A DNA stretch of 64,000 nt from Coenobita brevimanus. Taxonomy: Eukaryota; Arthropoda; Malacostraca; Decapoda; Coenobitidae. Below the pieces are notes generated by a model. That model was not told the origin of the DNA and ran no database searches. It saw only the letters and a list, made by a program, of their open reading frames with translations. Both the position numbers and the translations under genes were made by a program. The stretch lies in the NCBI GenBank assembly GCA_032717465.1, contig CM064715.1:38171430-38235429 (forward strand). The letters are read 5' to 3'. This document shows, one piece after another, positions 1 through 11,021 of this stretch; the first letter of the stretch is position 1; each line of letters starts with the position of its first letter.

Positions 1-1274
1 AGCAACTGCCCTAGTTTCATTGCCCATGGGAACCCAGCGACGACCGGCAGCCACGCCAGGGAGGAGCACCAAAGTCCCTCGCCTCCTGTGACTCCACTAC
101 GAGAGGGCATTCTGCCATCAGACCTGCCGACAGGCGGGGGCGCAGACGACCCTACTGTCCACCACCAGCGAGGCAACCTTCAGGAGGAAGGCCTCAGCCC
201 CGAGGACTCATGGAGAGGCCCTGTGCTATCCCCAGCGTTATTCTCTGCCCAGCTGGCTCCAGAAGGACCCTACCTGATGGACTCTGACAGAGGCCGACAC
301 CGCAGCCCACTCCTGACGGCGTCGCCAACAGTAGGAGACCGCAGCCGACAGGCCCATATGGCCGCCCCCAGGACCCCCCGGCAAGGCCTCTCCCCACCCC
401 GTTGCAGACGACACTCGTCCTCCGTCAGGCGCCTGAGTGAGCGCTTTAGGAAACTCTTTGGCCCCAGTCCCGAGGGCCATACTCCAGTTCCCAGCCCCGT
501 CAGCGCAGGGCCCTTCGCCGCACACAGCCCCGGACGAGAGAGGAAGTCCCTACAAGTGATCCTGTGGCCGCAGGACACAGAGGCCCCTTGGCGAAGCTCA
601 GCCCCCATAACGAGTCGGGCTGTGAGCTCTCCCGCCACCCTCTACCAACACCGCCACCCTACCCAGTCCCGACAGTGAGTGACAGTGGAAGTGCAGTGAC
701 AGTGAAAGTGACATAGACATCGGGCAGTGTGTTAAGATATTAGAAGGAAATTAAGTCCAAGATCTATCTGTGCTATAGTGACGGAAGTGTAGGTCAACAA
801 TGAAACAGTGACAGAGTGAAAGAACCTATGCAGCGATTACAGTGACCTCAGTAAGTGTGTATATCGGCTCTAGTAATATAATTCTTCTGCGACATAAGAC
901 CTATAGACGAGCTGCCCATCCTAATCACCGTGTAGATTTCCCTCAATGTGACAGTGACCAATTTCCCTGCCCAGTACCATAAGTGCTGTTCATTGTGTTA
1001 TTCACTTTTATCCAGAACTATTGTCCAAACAGTATCCTGCGAGATACTACTACCCATGATCTCAGTACATGTCATATAATTGTCTAGATTCCTGTTTTGT
1101 GACGTCTACCTGTTTAACATTTAGAATTTACCAATATACGTGTAAGATCGTTGCCCTGAGTTTTTGTCCCCTGTGTCTCTCTTAGTCTCCTAAGCTCCGG
1201 TCTAGAAAGGGAACCCAGCTGCACAATAGGCGTTCAAGGAACGGGAAGCCGCCCCTTAAACACCTAGTATAACA
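1..1274 (+). mobile_element. Gypsy-type LTR, family C, 5' end off-window
   Basis: The segment ends in a TATAACA terminus. Its last ~90 bases follow the same U5-like pattern as the better defined LTRs here: a CTCCGGTCTAGAAAGG block, an ACCCAGCTGCAC-like block, then a short terminal A-rich stretch. It also contains the LTR-encoded LFGPSPEG domain on the sense strand. The start lies outside the window, so target duplications cannot be checked. Assignment is by similarity to LTRs A, B and E in this window. Confidence 0.7.
88..678 (+). CDS. LTR-embedded ORF, C-terminal domain (family C)
   Basis: This is an open sense-strand frame of 196 codons lying wholly inside LTR C. It holds a block also seen in LTRs D, A and B. 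That block runs from a WRGPVLS-like segment through LMDS and a GDRS-type segment, then a basic stretch (RRLSERFRKLFGPSPEG), then TPVPSP. The LFGPSPEG codons are at 454-477. The same peptide in other families differs mostly at synonymous sites, which argues for protein-level constraint. The true protein probably begins upstream in the element, so the first Met is not a proven start. Function is unknown. The peptide is basic and Pro/Ser-rich, with no signal peptide, membrane segment or known catalytic motif. Confidence 0.5.
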   Translation: MTPLREGILPSDLPTGGGADDPTVHHQRGNLQEEGLSPEDSWRGPVLSPALFSAQLAPEGPYLMDSDRGRHRSPLLTASPTVGDRSRQAHMAAPRTPRQGLSPPRCRRHSSSVRRLSERFRKLFGPSPEGHTPVPSPVSAGPFAAHSPGRERKSLQVILWPQDTEAPWRSSAPITSRAVSSPATLYQHRHPTQSRQ

Positions 1275-1290
1275 ATATACATACATATAT

Positions 1291-1329
<39 letters not shown>

Positions 1330-1331
1330 TG

Positions 1332-1368
<37 letters not shown>
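1275..1368. repeat. (TA)n and (GA)n microsatellite between two LTRs
   Basis: An AT dinucleotide run of about 40 bases is followed by a GA run at about 1336-1368. It separates LTR C (forward) from LTR D (reverse), so the two U5 ends face each other across it. The inner end of D may have been lost into this tract. Confidence 0.9.
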
Positions 1369-1369
<1 letters not shown>

Positions 1370-3224
1370 AGTTGGGTTCTTTACTAGACCTGAGCTAGGA
1401 TATACCGTAAGAGGAACAGGGCACAAAAACACAGGGCAACAACCTTACACGTATATTAACAAATTCTTAGATACAGAACTGGCAGACAGTCCACACCATA
1501 GTCTATGCAAAATCAATACACAGGCTGCGAAATGAGTGCGTTCATTGCGCAGGATACAGGATAAACATTAAGCTCAGTTTGATTCAGAGGGTTATGCACA
1601 GTTGCACAATCCTTGTATTGGTGCCTTGTTTCTCTGTGAGAGAGTAGGATATGGATTGTCAAGGGACACAGAGTAGATCAAGAGTCCTTGTTCTGACACT
1701 GACTTGGTTTCCCACTAATATCGAATAGATGCACACTTTCACAAGAGTTCTTATTCTGGGACTGAACGTTGCCTCTCACTTTCACTTAGTGGTTATGCAC
1801 TGACACAAGAGTCCTTATTCTGGCAATGACTTGGTTTCTCACTAATATAGAATAGGTATGCACGTTCACAAGAGTTCTTATTCTGGCACTGGACTTTACC
1901 TCTCACTTTCACTTAAGTGGGTGTGCACAGTCCCTGAGTCTCGTCTCTCACTTTCACTTAGGGGGGACTATGTATCACGATCACTGGTTGGGGACACAGG
2001 GGAGGGGGCAGCCTAAGGACTCACAGGTGTCGGCCTGGCGTTGGTGGAGTCCTTCGTCAGGTGTCCCTTCATCAAGCAGCCACAGGACAACTTGCAGGGG
2101 CGTCTCCTCCTGGCAGGGACTGAAATTGGGTGTGGTGAAGGGCCCCTCACTGTCGGGACTGGGGACTGGGGTCTGGCCCTCAAGACTGGGGCTGAACAAT
2201 CTTTGTAGGCGCTCCCGTAAACGCCTTGTGGGGGAAGGACGTCGCCTTCATCGGGGGGGGGAGAGTTCTCGCACCAGGGTGTTGGGGGCACCGTCGAGGG
2301 TCCATCAGTTGCTGTCTCCTCCTTGCTGCTCTGCCATCAGGGTAGGACTGCAGCATCGCTCTCAGCAGGAGTCCATCAGATGTGGCTTCTCCCCTAGCAA
2401 AAGCTGTATGGAATACAGCCCTGAGGACAACACGGGGCCTCTCCACCAGTCCTTGAGCTGGAGGTTCTCCTCCTGGGGGCTGCCTCGATCCTGGTGGGAG
2501 GAGGGGCGACCTACACTGCCACCAGTAGGTAGGGCTGGGGGCAGGTCATCCTCATATTGTGAAGTCACAGGGGGTGAAGGACTTTTGTGTCCCTCCCTGG
2601 CGTGGCTACAGGCCATCACCGAGGTCCCTTGGGCAACAGGAGGAGGTGGCTACAAGCCATCCCTTTCCTGTCAGTGCGGCTACAGAACGTGTGGGCGAGG
2701 AACGGCTACAGGCCGTCTCCTGTCTGCTGGTGCGGCTACAGGCCATCACCAGTGTCGTACCTTTCGAGGCAACTGCAGAAGGAGACGGAACGTACCTTTC
2801 TCTTCCCACATGCAGCTGGAGACCATCACGGGTTCTTCAGGTGAGGTTAGCAGCACTTAGAGTGGCAACAGGCCGTCTCCTTTTGGGCGCAGCTACAGGC
2901 CGTCACTTTAATGTGCAGCTACAGGCTTTCACGAAGGCACGGCTACAGGCTGTCTCTGAAATTGTGCGACTACAGGTTGTCACTGGTGTGCTGCTTGGAC
3001 CTGTGTTTTCAGCTCCACCCCGATCCTGAAGAGGGCTGGACCGGCCGAAAGGTAGTGCACCTGGACTGGGGTGGTCGCGCCGGGTGTACTCCGAGCAATA
3101 GGGGCGCATGGCCCGGTGGGACTTATGTCTGTATTGTACGGACGTGACCCGCCCGCCATATACCCTCCCGTAGTCTCCTTCTGGGGGTGTAGTGGTGCCT
3201 TCAATCTCCGCAGCCGGTATTTTA
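1369..3224 (-). mobile_element. Gypsy-type LTR, family D, reverse strand, U5 end truncated
   Basis: Read on the reverse strand, it begins with a TTAAAATACCGG-like terminus near 3224, close to the TGAAATACC start of LTR B. It then has an open frame with TTTPPEGDYG, a minisatellite region at about 2600-2990 encoding repeated ACSR-type peptides, and the conserved block ending LFSPSLEG at 2176-2199. It fades into a U5-like CTCAGGTCTAGTAAAG segment at about 1390. No internal coding region adjoins it, so it may be a solo LTR. The frame entering the LTR start has the same phase as in LTRs A, B and E. Several stops interrupt the ORF, so this copy is decayed. Confidence 0.65.
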
Positions 3225-3544
3225 ATACATATATCACTTAAAAATGCTAGTCTGGACACAAACAACTGAGCTGGGCAGCAAGTATATTTCAAGCAGTCAA
3301 GGAAGCAAATAGTTTGAGAGAGAGAGAGAGAGATGGGGAAAAGAGCTATTAGAGACTGGTCCCCCACACCGAGCCCCATCCCCATCAATACCCATCCCTC
3401 TCTCACTCTCTTTACACTGTTCTCAAATTTACGGGTAGCCATGGAGCAACTGCCCAGGTTCTTCAGGTTAGCGTATCCCAAGGCAGACTCAAGTACTTTC
3501 ATACATACGTGTGTTCACGTATACGTACCTACATGAATACTCAC
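3225..3544. other. Non-coding spacer ending in a TACG-rich simple sequence
   Basis: I see no gene here. A short GA run lies near 3316-3332. From about 3500 the sequence is rich in ACGTA/CATACG words like those at 21585-21705 and 22049-22088. The last five bases (CTCAC, 3540-3544) are the probable left target duplication of element A. Its partner is CTTAC on the reverse strand at 22084-22088. Confidence 0.6.
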
Positions 3545-5612
3545 TGAAATGCGTGGCATACAAAATAGTGCCCCCCAAAATGAGGTGAGTGAGGAACAGC
3601 ATAGTGCCCATGAAAACGAGATGAGTGACCACCAGCATAGTGTCCCCGGAAACGCACCGACACCCCCACCTGGACCCCGCGGAGTAGCCGCAGCCGAACT
3701 ACGGGATGCCATGCGACAATGGCATAAGGCAGCCCGGACCATGTGCCCTTATAACACCCAACCGTCGCACCGTCACCCTCGCAGGAGGAGGACACTACCT
3801 TCGGGGAGTGGGATTGCCGGATCAGCTAGGGGTGGAGCTGTCAAATCAGCTCCAGACAGCGCCCCTCAGGAGACGGCCTACTGCCGCTCCCGCCTTCGCC
3901 AGATGGCAGATTGCCACTCCGAAGGTGTTCTCCCCAAGTCGGCCTATTGCCGTTCTTCCCTCCGGCATAAGGAGACAGCCTACTGCCTCTCCCGCCTTCG
4001 TCAGACAGCCGTTGCCGCTCCGAAGGCATTGCCCTTGAGTCGGCCTATTGCCGCTCCGAAGGCATTGCCCTTGAGTCGGCCTATTGCCGCTCCTCCCTCC
4101 AGCACAAGGAGACGGCCTGCTGCCGCTCCCACCTTTGTCAGACGGCCGTTGCCGCTCCGAAGGTGTTGCCCCTGAGTCGGCCTATTGCCGCTCCTCCCTC
4201 CGGCAGAAAGAGACAGCCGACTGCCACTCCCGCCTTCGCCAGACGGCCGATTGCCGCTCCGAAGGTGTTACCCCAGAGACGGCCTACTGCCGCTCCTACC
4301 TCCGCCAGAAGGAGACGGCCTACTGCCGCTCCCGCCTTCGTCAGACGGCCGATTGCCGCTCCAAGGGCGTCCAGAGGCGTGCTGACTCCTCCACTCAGGC
4401 CATGGCCAATTGCCGGGCCTTGGCGCCTCATAGTTGTGCCCCTGGGCAGCCACGGCCAATTGCCGGGCCTTGGCACCTCATAGTTGTGCCCCTGGGCAGC
4501 CACAGCCAATTGCCGGGTCCCACGGCCAAAGAGAGGTGTTTCCAGTGTCATAGCCCCTGCATGAAACAGACACCCAGATCCCCAGCGCCGGAGAAACCCA
4601 GCGAGGCCTCACGGCTTCCCCTGGCCTCCACGCTCTATGCCTGGCCCTGGAGAAGACCCACCTGATGGACCCTAGTTCAGGTTGGTGCCGCAGCCCCTCC
4701 CTGACGGCGCCCCTCGACTCTGGGGACCGCAGTCCTCAGTCATTCCAGGCCCTCCCCAGGACACCCGGGCGAGACCTCTCCATGCCCCTGAGGCACTTAT
4801 GTTAAGTGTGACGTTGCCCTAGAAACAGGTTACGGTGATACAGTGACTTAATATATGTTAAATATCGGGGCGAGTGGAATCACTGGTGCATGATAAGAAC
4901 GAGCACAGAGAGTAAGTTCTGAGGAATCCGACTCACAAGTGACGCCCTTGTAGAAAACCAGTAAAACTCTTCCCCCGAGGAATCCTCTGTAGTGAAAATA
5001 CACCCATGACTTTTGTTACCAGAAAATAATAGAGAAAGTGTAAATAATATTCTCCCGTTTGTATTACCGTAAACACAGTGAATTCCCAGTGCCCTCCACT
5101 CTCTCGCTTTCTAAAGAATCTCCTCCCAGCAGCTAGCGTAAACGTAACGAGAAACAGAATCAAATGTCAAATCCCCATTGCTATCAGATGATACTAAGTT
5201 TGAATTAATAATACTTACCCTCTCCCAATATGACTATAACTCTGTTCTGACCCATCACGAGTCCTTCCCCTCCCCCCCTCGTGTGAGCCCCTCTCCTGGC
5301 GCTCCCACGCGCGCCCGTGTTCCCTGTACACCTGTGCACTAGAATTACTGTATTGGCGTCAGTATTAGTTAAGCCAGTATCCTGCGAGGTACTAATATCC
5401 TAGTTAAGGTTTTATTTCTGTGTCATATATTGTGTTGTAATATTTGCTGTTTTTGTCCTGCGTCTGTGGTATTATACGCGTAAAGCTTATTGCCTGAAGT
5501 TTTTGTGTCCTACCTTTCTTCATTGCACTAAGCTCCGGTCTCGAAAGAGGACCCCGCTACACGTTAGGTGCTTTAGGACCGAGGAATCGGGCCTTTTTCT
5601 CCTAGCATTACA
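3545..5612 (+). mobile_element. Gypsy-A 5' LTR (2068 bp)
   Basis: The boundaries are TGAAATGCGTGG at the start and CTAGCATTACA at the end, a TG...CA pair, followed at once by a primer-binding-like site and then a gag start. The partner 3' LTR is the reverse-strand copy at 22089-24457. The U5 ends of the two are very similar by eye. This copy has fewer minisatellite units and lacks the segment with the LFGPSPEG domain, which explains its shorter length. The sense frame is open from the LTR start to about 4175 and resumes in another frame to about 4665. Confidence 0.8.
3849..4380 (+). repeat. 102-bp coding-phase minisatellite of LTR A
   Basis: The tandem units are about 102 bp (34 codons). Each is built of three sub-units of roughly 30-36 bp that share the core CGGCCTAYTGCCGCTCC. 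The sense translation repeats TAYCRS, RLRQTADCRSEG and similar words. Copy number differs among the three A-family LTR copies in the window: several units here, about 1.5 at 10840-11021 and about six at 23560-24160. Confidence 0.8.
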
Positions 5613-5630
5613 CTGGTGGCCAGCAGTGAT
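5613..5630 (+). other. Putative primer-binding site of Gypsy-A
   Basis: CTGGTGGCCAGCAGTG follows the LTR's terminal CA directly. The same word follows the B LTR at 29214. The TGGTGGC... form complements a tRNA 3' end carrying CCA. I cannot assign the tRNA. Confidence 0.55.
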
Positions 5631-5677
5631 TCTTGACCCGGGCGTAGAAGAGAGGTAGGGAGGAAATATTTGTCAAC

Positions 5678-5901
5678 ATGGCAACTAAACAGCACATACA
5701 GTTACCCAAGTTTGACCCCGACCAGTACGATATGCACACGTATCTGACAATAATCAAACACTTACTGGATATTGGCTTTGAAAATGACCAGCAGAAAATT
5801 GCAGTCACACTCCCACTATTGGGCAAAGCGGCGGCGAACATAGCACAGAAAATCGTCCCGGAGCTCACCTCACATAACTTTACAAAGTTCGTTGTTCAGG
5901 C
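5678..5901 (+). pseudogene. Gypsy-A gag, N-terminal part, interrupted by element B
   Basis: An ATG 65 bases after the LTR opens a gag-like frame containing HIQLPKFDPDQYD and KIVPEL. It matches the B gag start at 29265 (HIQLLKLNLEQYD, KIVPEL). The frame is cut at 5901 by the antisense B 3' LTR. The next part of the same gag (starting KAITPSLG) lies on the reverse strand at 26758-26336. The five bases before the break (CAGGC) match AAGGC at the other B end in four of five positions. Gag assignment rests on position and family resemblance. No zinc knuckle is present. Confidence 0.7.
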
Positions 5902-6562
5902 TGTTATGCGAGGTGTTTTTAGCTCGACTTCTGGCGCCAAAAACGCTCGCGACTGAGCGGGGTCCTCTTTCCGGACCGGAAATAAAACATCACAAAGGAA
6001 CAGGGCATAAAAACTAGGCAGTACACCTTAACACATCTATTAGCTTATTTCAATACACTGTCACAATACAAACAAAGAGTTACAAGATATGATGGGAACA
6101 GGTTTACAGAGTTAGCTTCACAATAATATATAGCACACACAGCACAGGCAGAGGGTAAAGTTCTGTAATTGTATCTCGATGGTGGATGGTAAGTTCAATA
6201 TACCCGTATCGTGTCTATAGGCAAAATGAGGATTTAATAGTCTCGACCTGATGCACTATAGATGGAGTGGGCCAGGGGTCGAGAGAGTGAGTATTACTAT
6301 AATTGATTATAGCGCGAGTCGCGGCACTCGAGGAAGTTACTTAGTCGCGGGGACACTTCACCGAGTTTTGCTTTTCTCTGTGCTCAGGTTCTATGTCCGT
6401 GTTCACTAGTCTTTTCTGTTCTGCCTGGGTATTTAATTCACTATGTGTTACTAATATTATTCTGGTTTCACTGTTTCACTGTCACTGTTCACTCCCGTCT
6501 CCGTGGTTTTTCTCTGACACAGGAGATACACTTAAGTCACTACTGGTCCTTGTTTCCTTGGC

Positions 6563-8361
6563 TTAACACGAGAAGTGCCCGGGCATGGGAGGGGGCTTTA
6601 CTGGGGAGCCCTCCTGCAGGAGACAGTGGACTACCCGTAGGGGTGTCACTGCCCGGGGTTCCTTTGTTCGGGGGGTGCAGGGAGGCTTTCCCGTTTGGGT
6701 GCCTCTACCTGAGAGGCCCTCGTGTTGGAGCCTCGTCGGTGGGGTGCAGGGAGACCCTCTGGACTGGGGGCCTCGACCTGAAGGGCGGCCCTCTGGGCTG
6801 GGGCCGAACAGCTGCAGGAGGCGGGCCTGTCGCCTCTTCTTCCGGGCAGAGAGTTGTGGGGGAGTAAAGCTCAAGTGGCACGACTCTGGGGCCTGCCGGC
6901 CCGGTCTGGGAGCCTGAGTGCTGCGGTCGCCTTTAGCGAAGGACGCCGTCAGGGGCAGTCTGCAGCACCTCTTCTTTCTGGCGTCAGTCAGAGACCGGGA
7001 CCAACCAGGTGTAGGCGGCAGGGCCGACACAGGGCCGTGCCACCACCCCGGTAGTACGTCGGGGGAACCACACTTGGAGGGAGTAAGAGAGGGGCATCCC
7101 ACGCAGCCGAGAGGTGAAAGGCCAGCTACGCAAGGGATCTCCTTCTCTGGGAAGACCTTAGAGATCACAGATGAAGGACGTACAGTGGCCAATCCTTCCC
7201 CCACATGTACAGTAGCCGATGTGGCGGTTCCGTGATCTCCAGGGCCTACAGCTGAAGGGCGTACAGTGGCCGACCCTTCCCCCCAAACGTACAGTGGCCA
7301 ATGTGGCAGTGCTGCTCCTGAAGGAGGAAGAGGCAGATGAGGGGCGCACAATGGCTACACCCTCCCCGGCACGTACAGTGGCCGATACCGCAGTTATTGC
7401 TGCCCCATGGAAAGTAATAGAAGGACATACAGTGGCCGATCCTTCCCCCACACGTACAGTGGCCGATGTGGCGGTGTTACTCCCGTAGTAGGAAGAGGTA
7501 GTGGATGAGGGACGTACAGTGGCCGAACCCTCCCCGATACGTACAGTGGCCGATATCACGGTTCCACTCCTGCTTCTTTTTCCAACCAGAGTGCACTCAG
7601 TAGCTGACACTCCGGAGGTAGTACTCCTGTAGGAGGAGGAGGTAGTGGATGAGGGGCGTACAGTGGCCGAACCCTCCCCAACACGTACAGTGGCCGATAT
7701 CGCGGTTCCACTCCTCCTCTCTCTGCCAGTCGGAGTGCGCTCAATAGCTGTCACTCCGAGGCCTTTGCCAATCGGAGTGCGCTCAATAGCTGACACTCCG
7801 GGGCCCTTGCCAAGCGGAGTTCACTCAATAGCTGACACTCTGTGGCCTTTGCCAATCGGAGTGCGCTCAATAGCTGACACTCCGAGGCTCTCTTTTCCAG
7901 TCGGAGTGCACTCAATAGCTGACACTCAGAGGCCTTCTCCAGAGGTGGCTGTGGCTGAAGGGCGTACAGTGGCTGAACCTTCCCCCACACGTACAATGGC
8001 AGATGTGGTGGCGCTACAGGGGTAAAACAGCTGAGGGGCGTACAGTGGCTGAACCCTCCCCGGTACGTACTGAGGCCGTACTGCGGTGTTGCTTGGGACT
8101 GACTCTGGATCAGTCCCACCCCGAACATGGTGAGTGCTGTCCTGCCTGCAGGGTCGTGTCTTCCGCCGGCGTAGTTTCTGTCGAGGCAGTTGGGGGGTAG
8201 AGGGACTCAGGACAAGGGGGCACCGATGTTCTTCTTGCCCCAGGTTGACCTCTCTGTGACCCAGCCCTCCGTGGTGTCTTCCTGGGGTGGTGGTGAGGAG
8301 GCGGTTTGGTGGTGGGGTGGGGGGTGGTGGGGTGGCCGGTCTGGCGGTGGCAGGTATTTCA
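6563..8361 (-). CDS. LTR-embedded ORF region of Gypsy-B (3' LTR copy), frame-broken
   Basis: An open frame of about 230 codons starts in the internal region near 8624. It crosses the internal/LTR boundary at 8361 without a stop and runs to 7926. The sense strand then stays open in overlapping frames to 7158 and 6563. Repeated SATVRVGEG and ATVRPS peptides derive from the minisatellites. They are followed by a basic segment and LFGPSPEG. At least two frame changes separate the pieces, so this copy is not intact. A structural or regulatory accessory product is possible, but nothing in the sequence names a function. Confidence 0.45.
7729..7945 (-). repeat. 42-bp minisatellite in LTR B
   Basis: Five units carry the core CGGAGTGCGCTCAATAGCTG. 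Starts are near 7729, 7771, 7813, 7855 and 7900, giving spacings of 42, 42, 42 and 45 bp, all multiples of three. The B 5' LTR holds the matching array at about 27180-27400. Confidence 0.85.
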
Positions 8362-9500
8362 CCACCTTCCACAGTGGAGAAGTCACGGCCCCGTGACTGG
8401 AGGTGGTATGTTGTGGTAGTAGAGGTCTGGTGGGCCGGTGTGAGGTGGTTGAGGAGGCTGGTCCAATGGTGGGTGATGAGGCTTGGCTCCTGGTGGGGGC
8501 TGAGGGTGAGGTGTACGGATGATGGTCTGGTGGTGTGCCGTAGGAGCCGGAGGAGCTGGTGCGTCGCCCGTATCCTGATGCTGGGGCGGTCGGGAGAGCA
8601 CCATGTTACCCTTTCGATCTTCATTTCGGGCTGTGGTGGTTGGTGGAAGGGTAGAAGCTGTATGCTGGCGAGTGCAGAGATCTTGGGGTTTATATGAGGG
8701 ATGGTTGGGTGGGAGGAGCATTTTCCTTTGGGGAATTGTGATTTGGGGAGTTTCCATCTTGCCTGGTGGAGGGGTAGGGTGATGGGTGTGGTGTTTGGGA
8801 GGAGGTTAGCATGTGGTGAGGAATGGGGAGCAGGGTGGGGTGGAGATGTGGGTGTTGGGGTGTATCTAGGTGGTGGACGGGACAGGCGCCCTGATTTGGT
8901 GGTCGTGGTGGTGAGGGTGGGTGTGGGTGGTGAGGGTGGGTGGACAGGTGATGGTGCTGGGGTGTGATTCCGGGTGGCAGCGGACGTGGGCAGGGGTGTG
9001 GTGTGTCGTGTGTAATAAGAATGGTCGGTGGGTAAGGGGGGGGCAGGGATGGTAGTGTGGGTGGTGCGAGTGAGAGGTGGTGTGGGCGCATGTGGTGGGC
9101 TGAAGGGTGGTGTGGCGACAGGTGTAGTGCGTGGGGTAGGGTGAGGGAGTTGGTGGTAGTGATTGGGAAATGTGCTGGTTGGGTGGGAGTGGGCGGGGTG
9201 GAGGGTGCCATGGGTGGTGTAGGAGATGGGCGTGGAGGGGTGGGCATGGGAAAGGGATGTAGAATGGGTTGTGGTGGGGCATCGGGATCGGGGGAAAAGG
9301 GTGGTGCGTCGGGGGCTGGGGTGTGGGGTGATGGCGTGACTGTCAGTGAGGTGGAGGGGGGTGGGGAGAAAGAGTAGGAGTAGGAGTCTGGGGGGTAATT
9401 CTCAGAAGAGGACGCATTGGTAGGTGTGTGGCGGGTGGTGTTTGGCACGCGGGTGAGTGCGGGGTCATTGTTGGAGGGTGGGAAGGGACGCACGTGCCTG
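8362..9500 (-). pseudogene. Gypsy-B pol C-terminal Pro/His/Thr-rich tail
   Basis: Downstream of the integrase GPY/F-like module, the reverse strand encodes a long low-complexity tail rich in Pro, His, Thr and Ser. It ends in a conserved segment reading YHLQSRGRDFS just before the LTR. Element A ends with the near-identical YHLQPQGRDFS at the same place. The tail is broken by frame changes near 8690-8757. The frame then runs into the LTR. Confidence 0.6.
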
Positions 9501-10126
9501 TTTCTGTAGGTCCGTGATTGGCCCTCATGGTTAATCGTGACTTGATAGGGGTTAGGGACTTTGATGATGGTGAAGGGCCCGTCAAAACAGGGGGCGGTCT
9601 TGGTGGGGGTAGGGAGGCGTGCTATGATGACAGAATCTCCCGGCTTGTAGGAGTTTGTGGGGTTAGTGTCGGGTTGCAGATCTTGTGCTTGGAGGTGCTG
9701 GAGGCATCATTTGAGGTGGTGCAGGGGGTCGGTGGTGGAGGGTGTGGTGGGAGGTTGTAGATGGTGGTGGAGGGGTAGGAGGAGAGGGGATTCCCCGAAA
9801 ACTCGCTCATGGGGGGTGATGCTGTCCTCTCTGGGGCACGTGTTCAAGCCCTATTGCTCAATTTTGACGTGCGCCGGCCAGTCGTCATTTCCAGTTTGTA
9901 TGATTCTTGTCCTTACTTGATTTAGGAGGGATCTATGACTCCTCTCACAAATGCTGTTTCCCTGTGGCCAGTATGGGGATAAATGGGAGATGTGATAGCC
10001 AAATACTGAAGCGAGTTCCTCCCAGATTTTCCCCATAAATTCTGGTGCGTTATCTGAATGTAAGGCCTGTGGGATTCTGAAATAGGGGAAGACGTGGCGG
10101 ACTAGGGCATCGGCAACTGAAACAGC
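9501..10126 (-). pseudogene. Gypsy-B integrase, C-terminal half (second D, E and GPY/F module)
   Basis: The reverse strand encodes HSDNAPEF (second catalytic Asp, codon about 10052-10054), then HLSPYWPQGNSICERSHRSL (the catalytic Glu region of the retroviral-type integrase fold). Further on is a CFDGPFTI...V motif typical of the GPY/F module of Gypsy integrases. The frame is shifted at about 9850. The N-terminal half (zinc-binding region and first Asp) is missing here. It lies in opposite orientation at 36583-37037, ending where this part begins. Confidence 0.8.
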
Positions 10127-11021
10127 ATTGTGTTCCTACACTCCCCAGAGACTCAATGCCACATTATCACAGCACAAAACCCGACCCCGACCCTCAGTGT
10201 CCAGCATACAGCTCCCTACCACACCAGCAACAACACCGAGCAAGATGAAGGCGAGACGAGCCATATGGGCGCCTACCCTCGGCAAGAATCGCCGGCTCCG
10301 AGTACCACACCACCTGCTTACCCTCCTCCGCTCCACGCTCACAACCTCCATGCTCTTCCTCACCTGCGACGCAGAGCAGGAAGAAAATCCCTATACCACC
10401 GCCTGGCAGGCCCTACTACAACACCTCCAGCCTGCATATGCCACACACGACACTCACGTGTACCACCTCCAGCCACAGGGACGTGACTTTTCCCAGGGGG
10501 AGAGTGGTGAAATGCGTGGCATACAAAATAGTGCCCCCGAAAACGAGGTGAGTGAGGAACAGCTTGATGCCCCCGAAAACGAGATGAGTGATGACCAGCA
10601 TAGTGTCCCCGGAAATGCACCGACACCCCCACCCGGACCCCACGGAGTAGCTGCAGCCGAACTATGGGATGCCGTGCGACAATGGCATAAGGCAGCCCGG
10701 GCCGTGCACCCTTATAACACCCAACCGTCACACCGTCACCCTAGCAGGAGGAGGACACTACCTTCGGGGAGTGGGATTGCTGGATCAGCTAGGGGTGGAG
10801 CTGCCAAATCAGCTCCAGACAGCGCCCCTCAGGAGACGGCCTACTGCCGCTCCCGCCTTCGCCAGACGGCCGATTGCCGCTCCGAAGGTGCTGCCCGAGT
10901 CGGCCTATTGCTGCTCCTCCCTCTGGCAGAAGGAGATGGCCTACTGCCGCTCCCGCCTTCGTCAGACGGCCGATTGCCGCTCTGAAGGTGTTGCCCCTGA
11001 GTCGGCCTATTGCCGCTCCTA
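10127..11021 (+). mobile_element. Gypsy-A fragment: pol tail plus truncated 3' LTR
   Basis: One frame stays open from 10128 to 10985. It covers the Pro-rich tail, the YHLQPQGRDFS segment, a polypurine-like CCCAGGGGGAGAGTGG, the LTR start at 10508 (TGAAATGCGTGG) and about 160 codons of LTR. This is the cleanest example in the window of a frame crossing the internal/LTR boundary. The LTR is cut in the minisatellite at about 11021. It is a third copy of family A, distinct from the split element. Confidence 0.75.

Larger units (their letters stand above)
5902..8361 (-). mobile_element. Gypsy-B 3' LTR, antisense within A gag (2460 bp)
   Basis: Reverse-strand boundaries are TGAAATACCTGCC at 8361 and CCTCGCATAACA at 5902. 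The forward-strand LTR at 26759-29213 is its pair. A purine-rich stretch (GTGGAAGGTGG) lies just upstream of the LTR start in element sense. The LTR carries a 42-45 bp minisatellite, a GTACAGTGGCC-based repeat region, the LFGPSPEG domain at 6788-6811 and a U5 with the TCCGGAAAGAGGACCCCGCT block shared with LTR A. Confidence 0.85.

Noticed and set aside
3849..4380. CRISPR-like regular repeats
   Set aside because: Units are contiguous, composite and translate in frame. There are no unique spacers, and the genome is eukaryotic.
8700..9400. Forward-strand Gly/Val/Trp-rich open frames
   Set aside because: They are the complement of the Pro/His/Thr-rich tail of Gypsy-B on the reverse strand.
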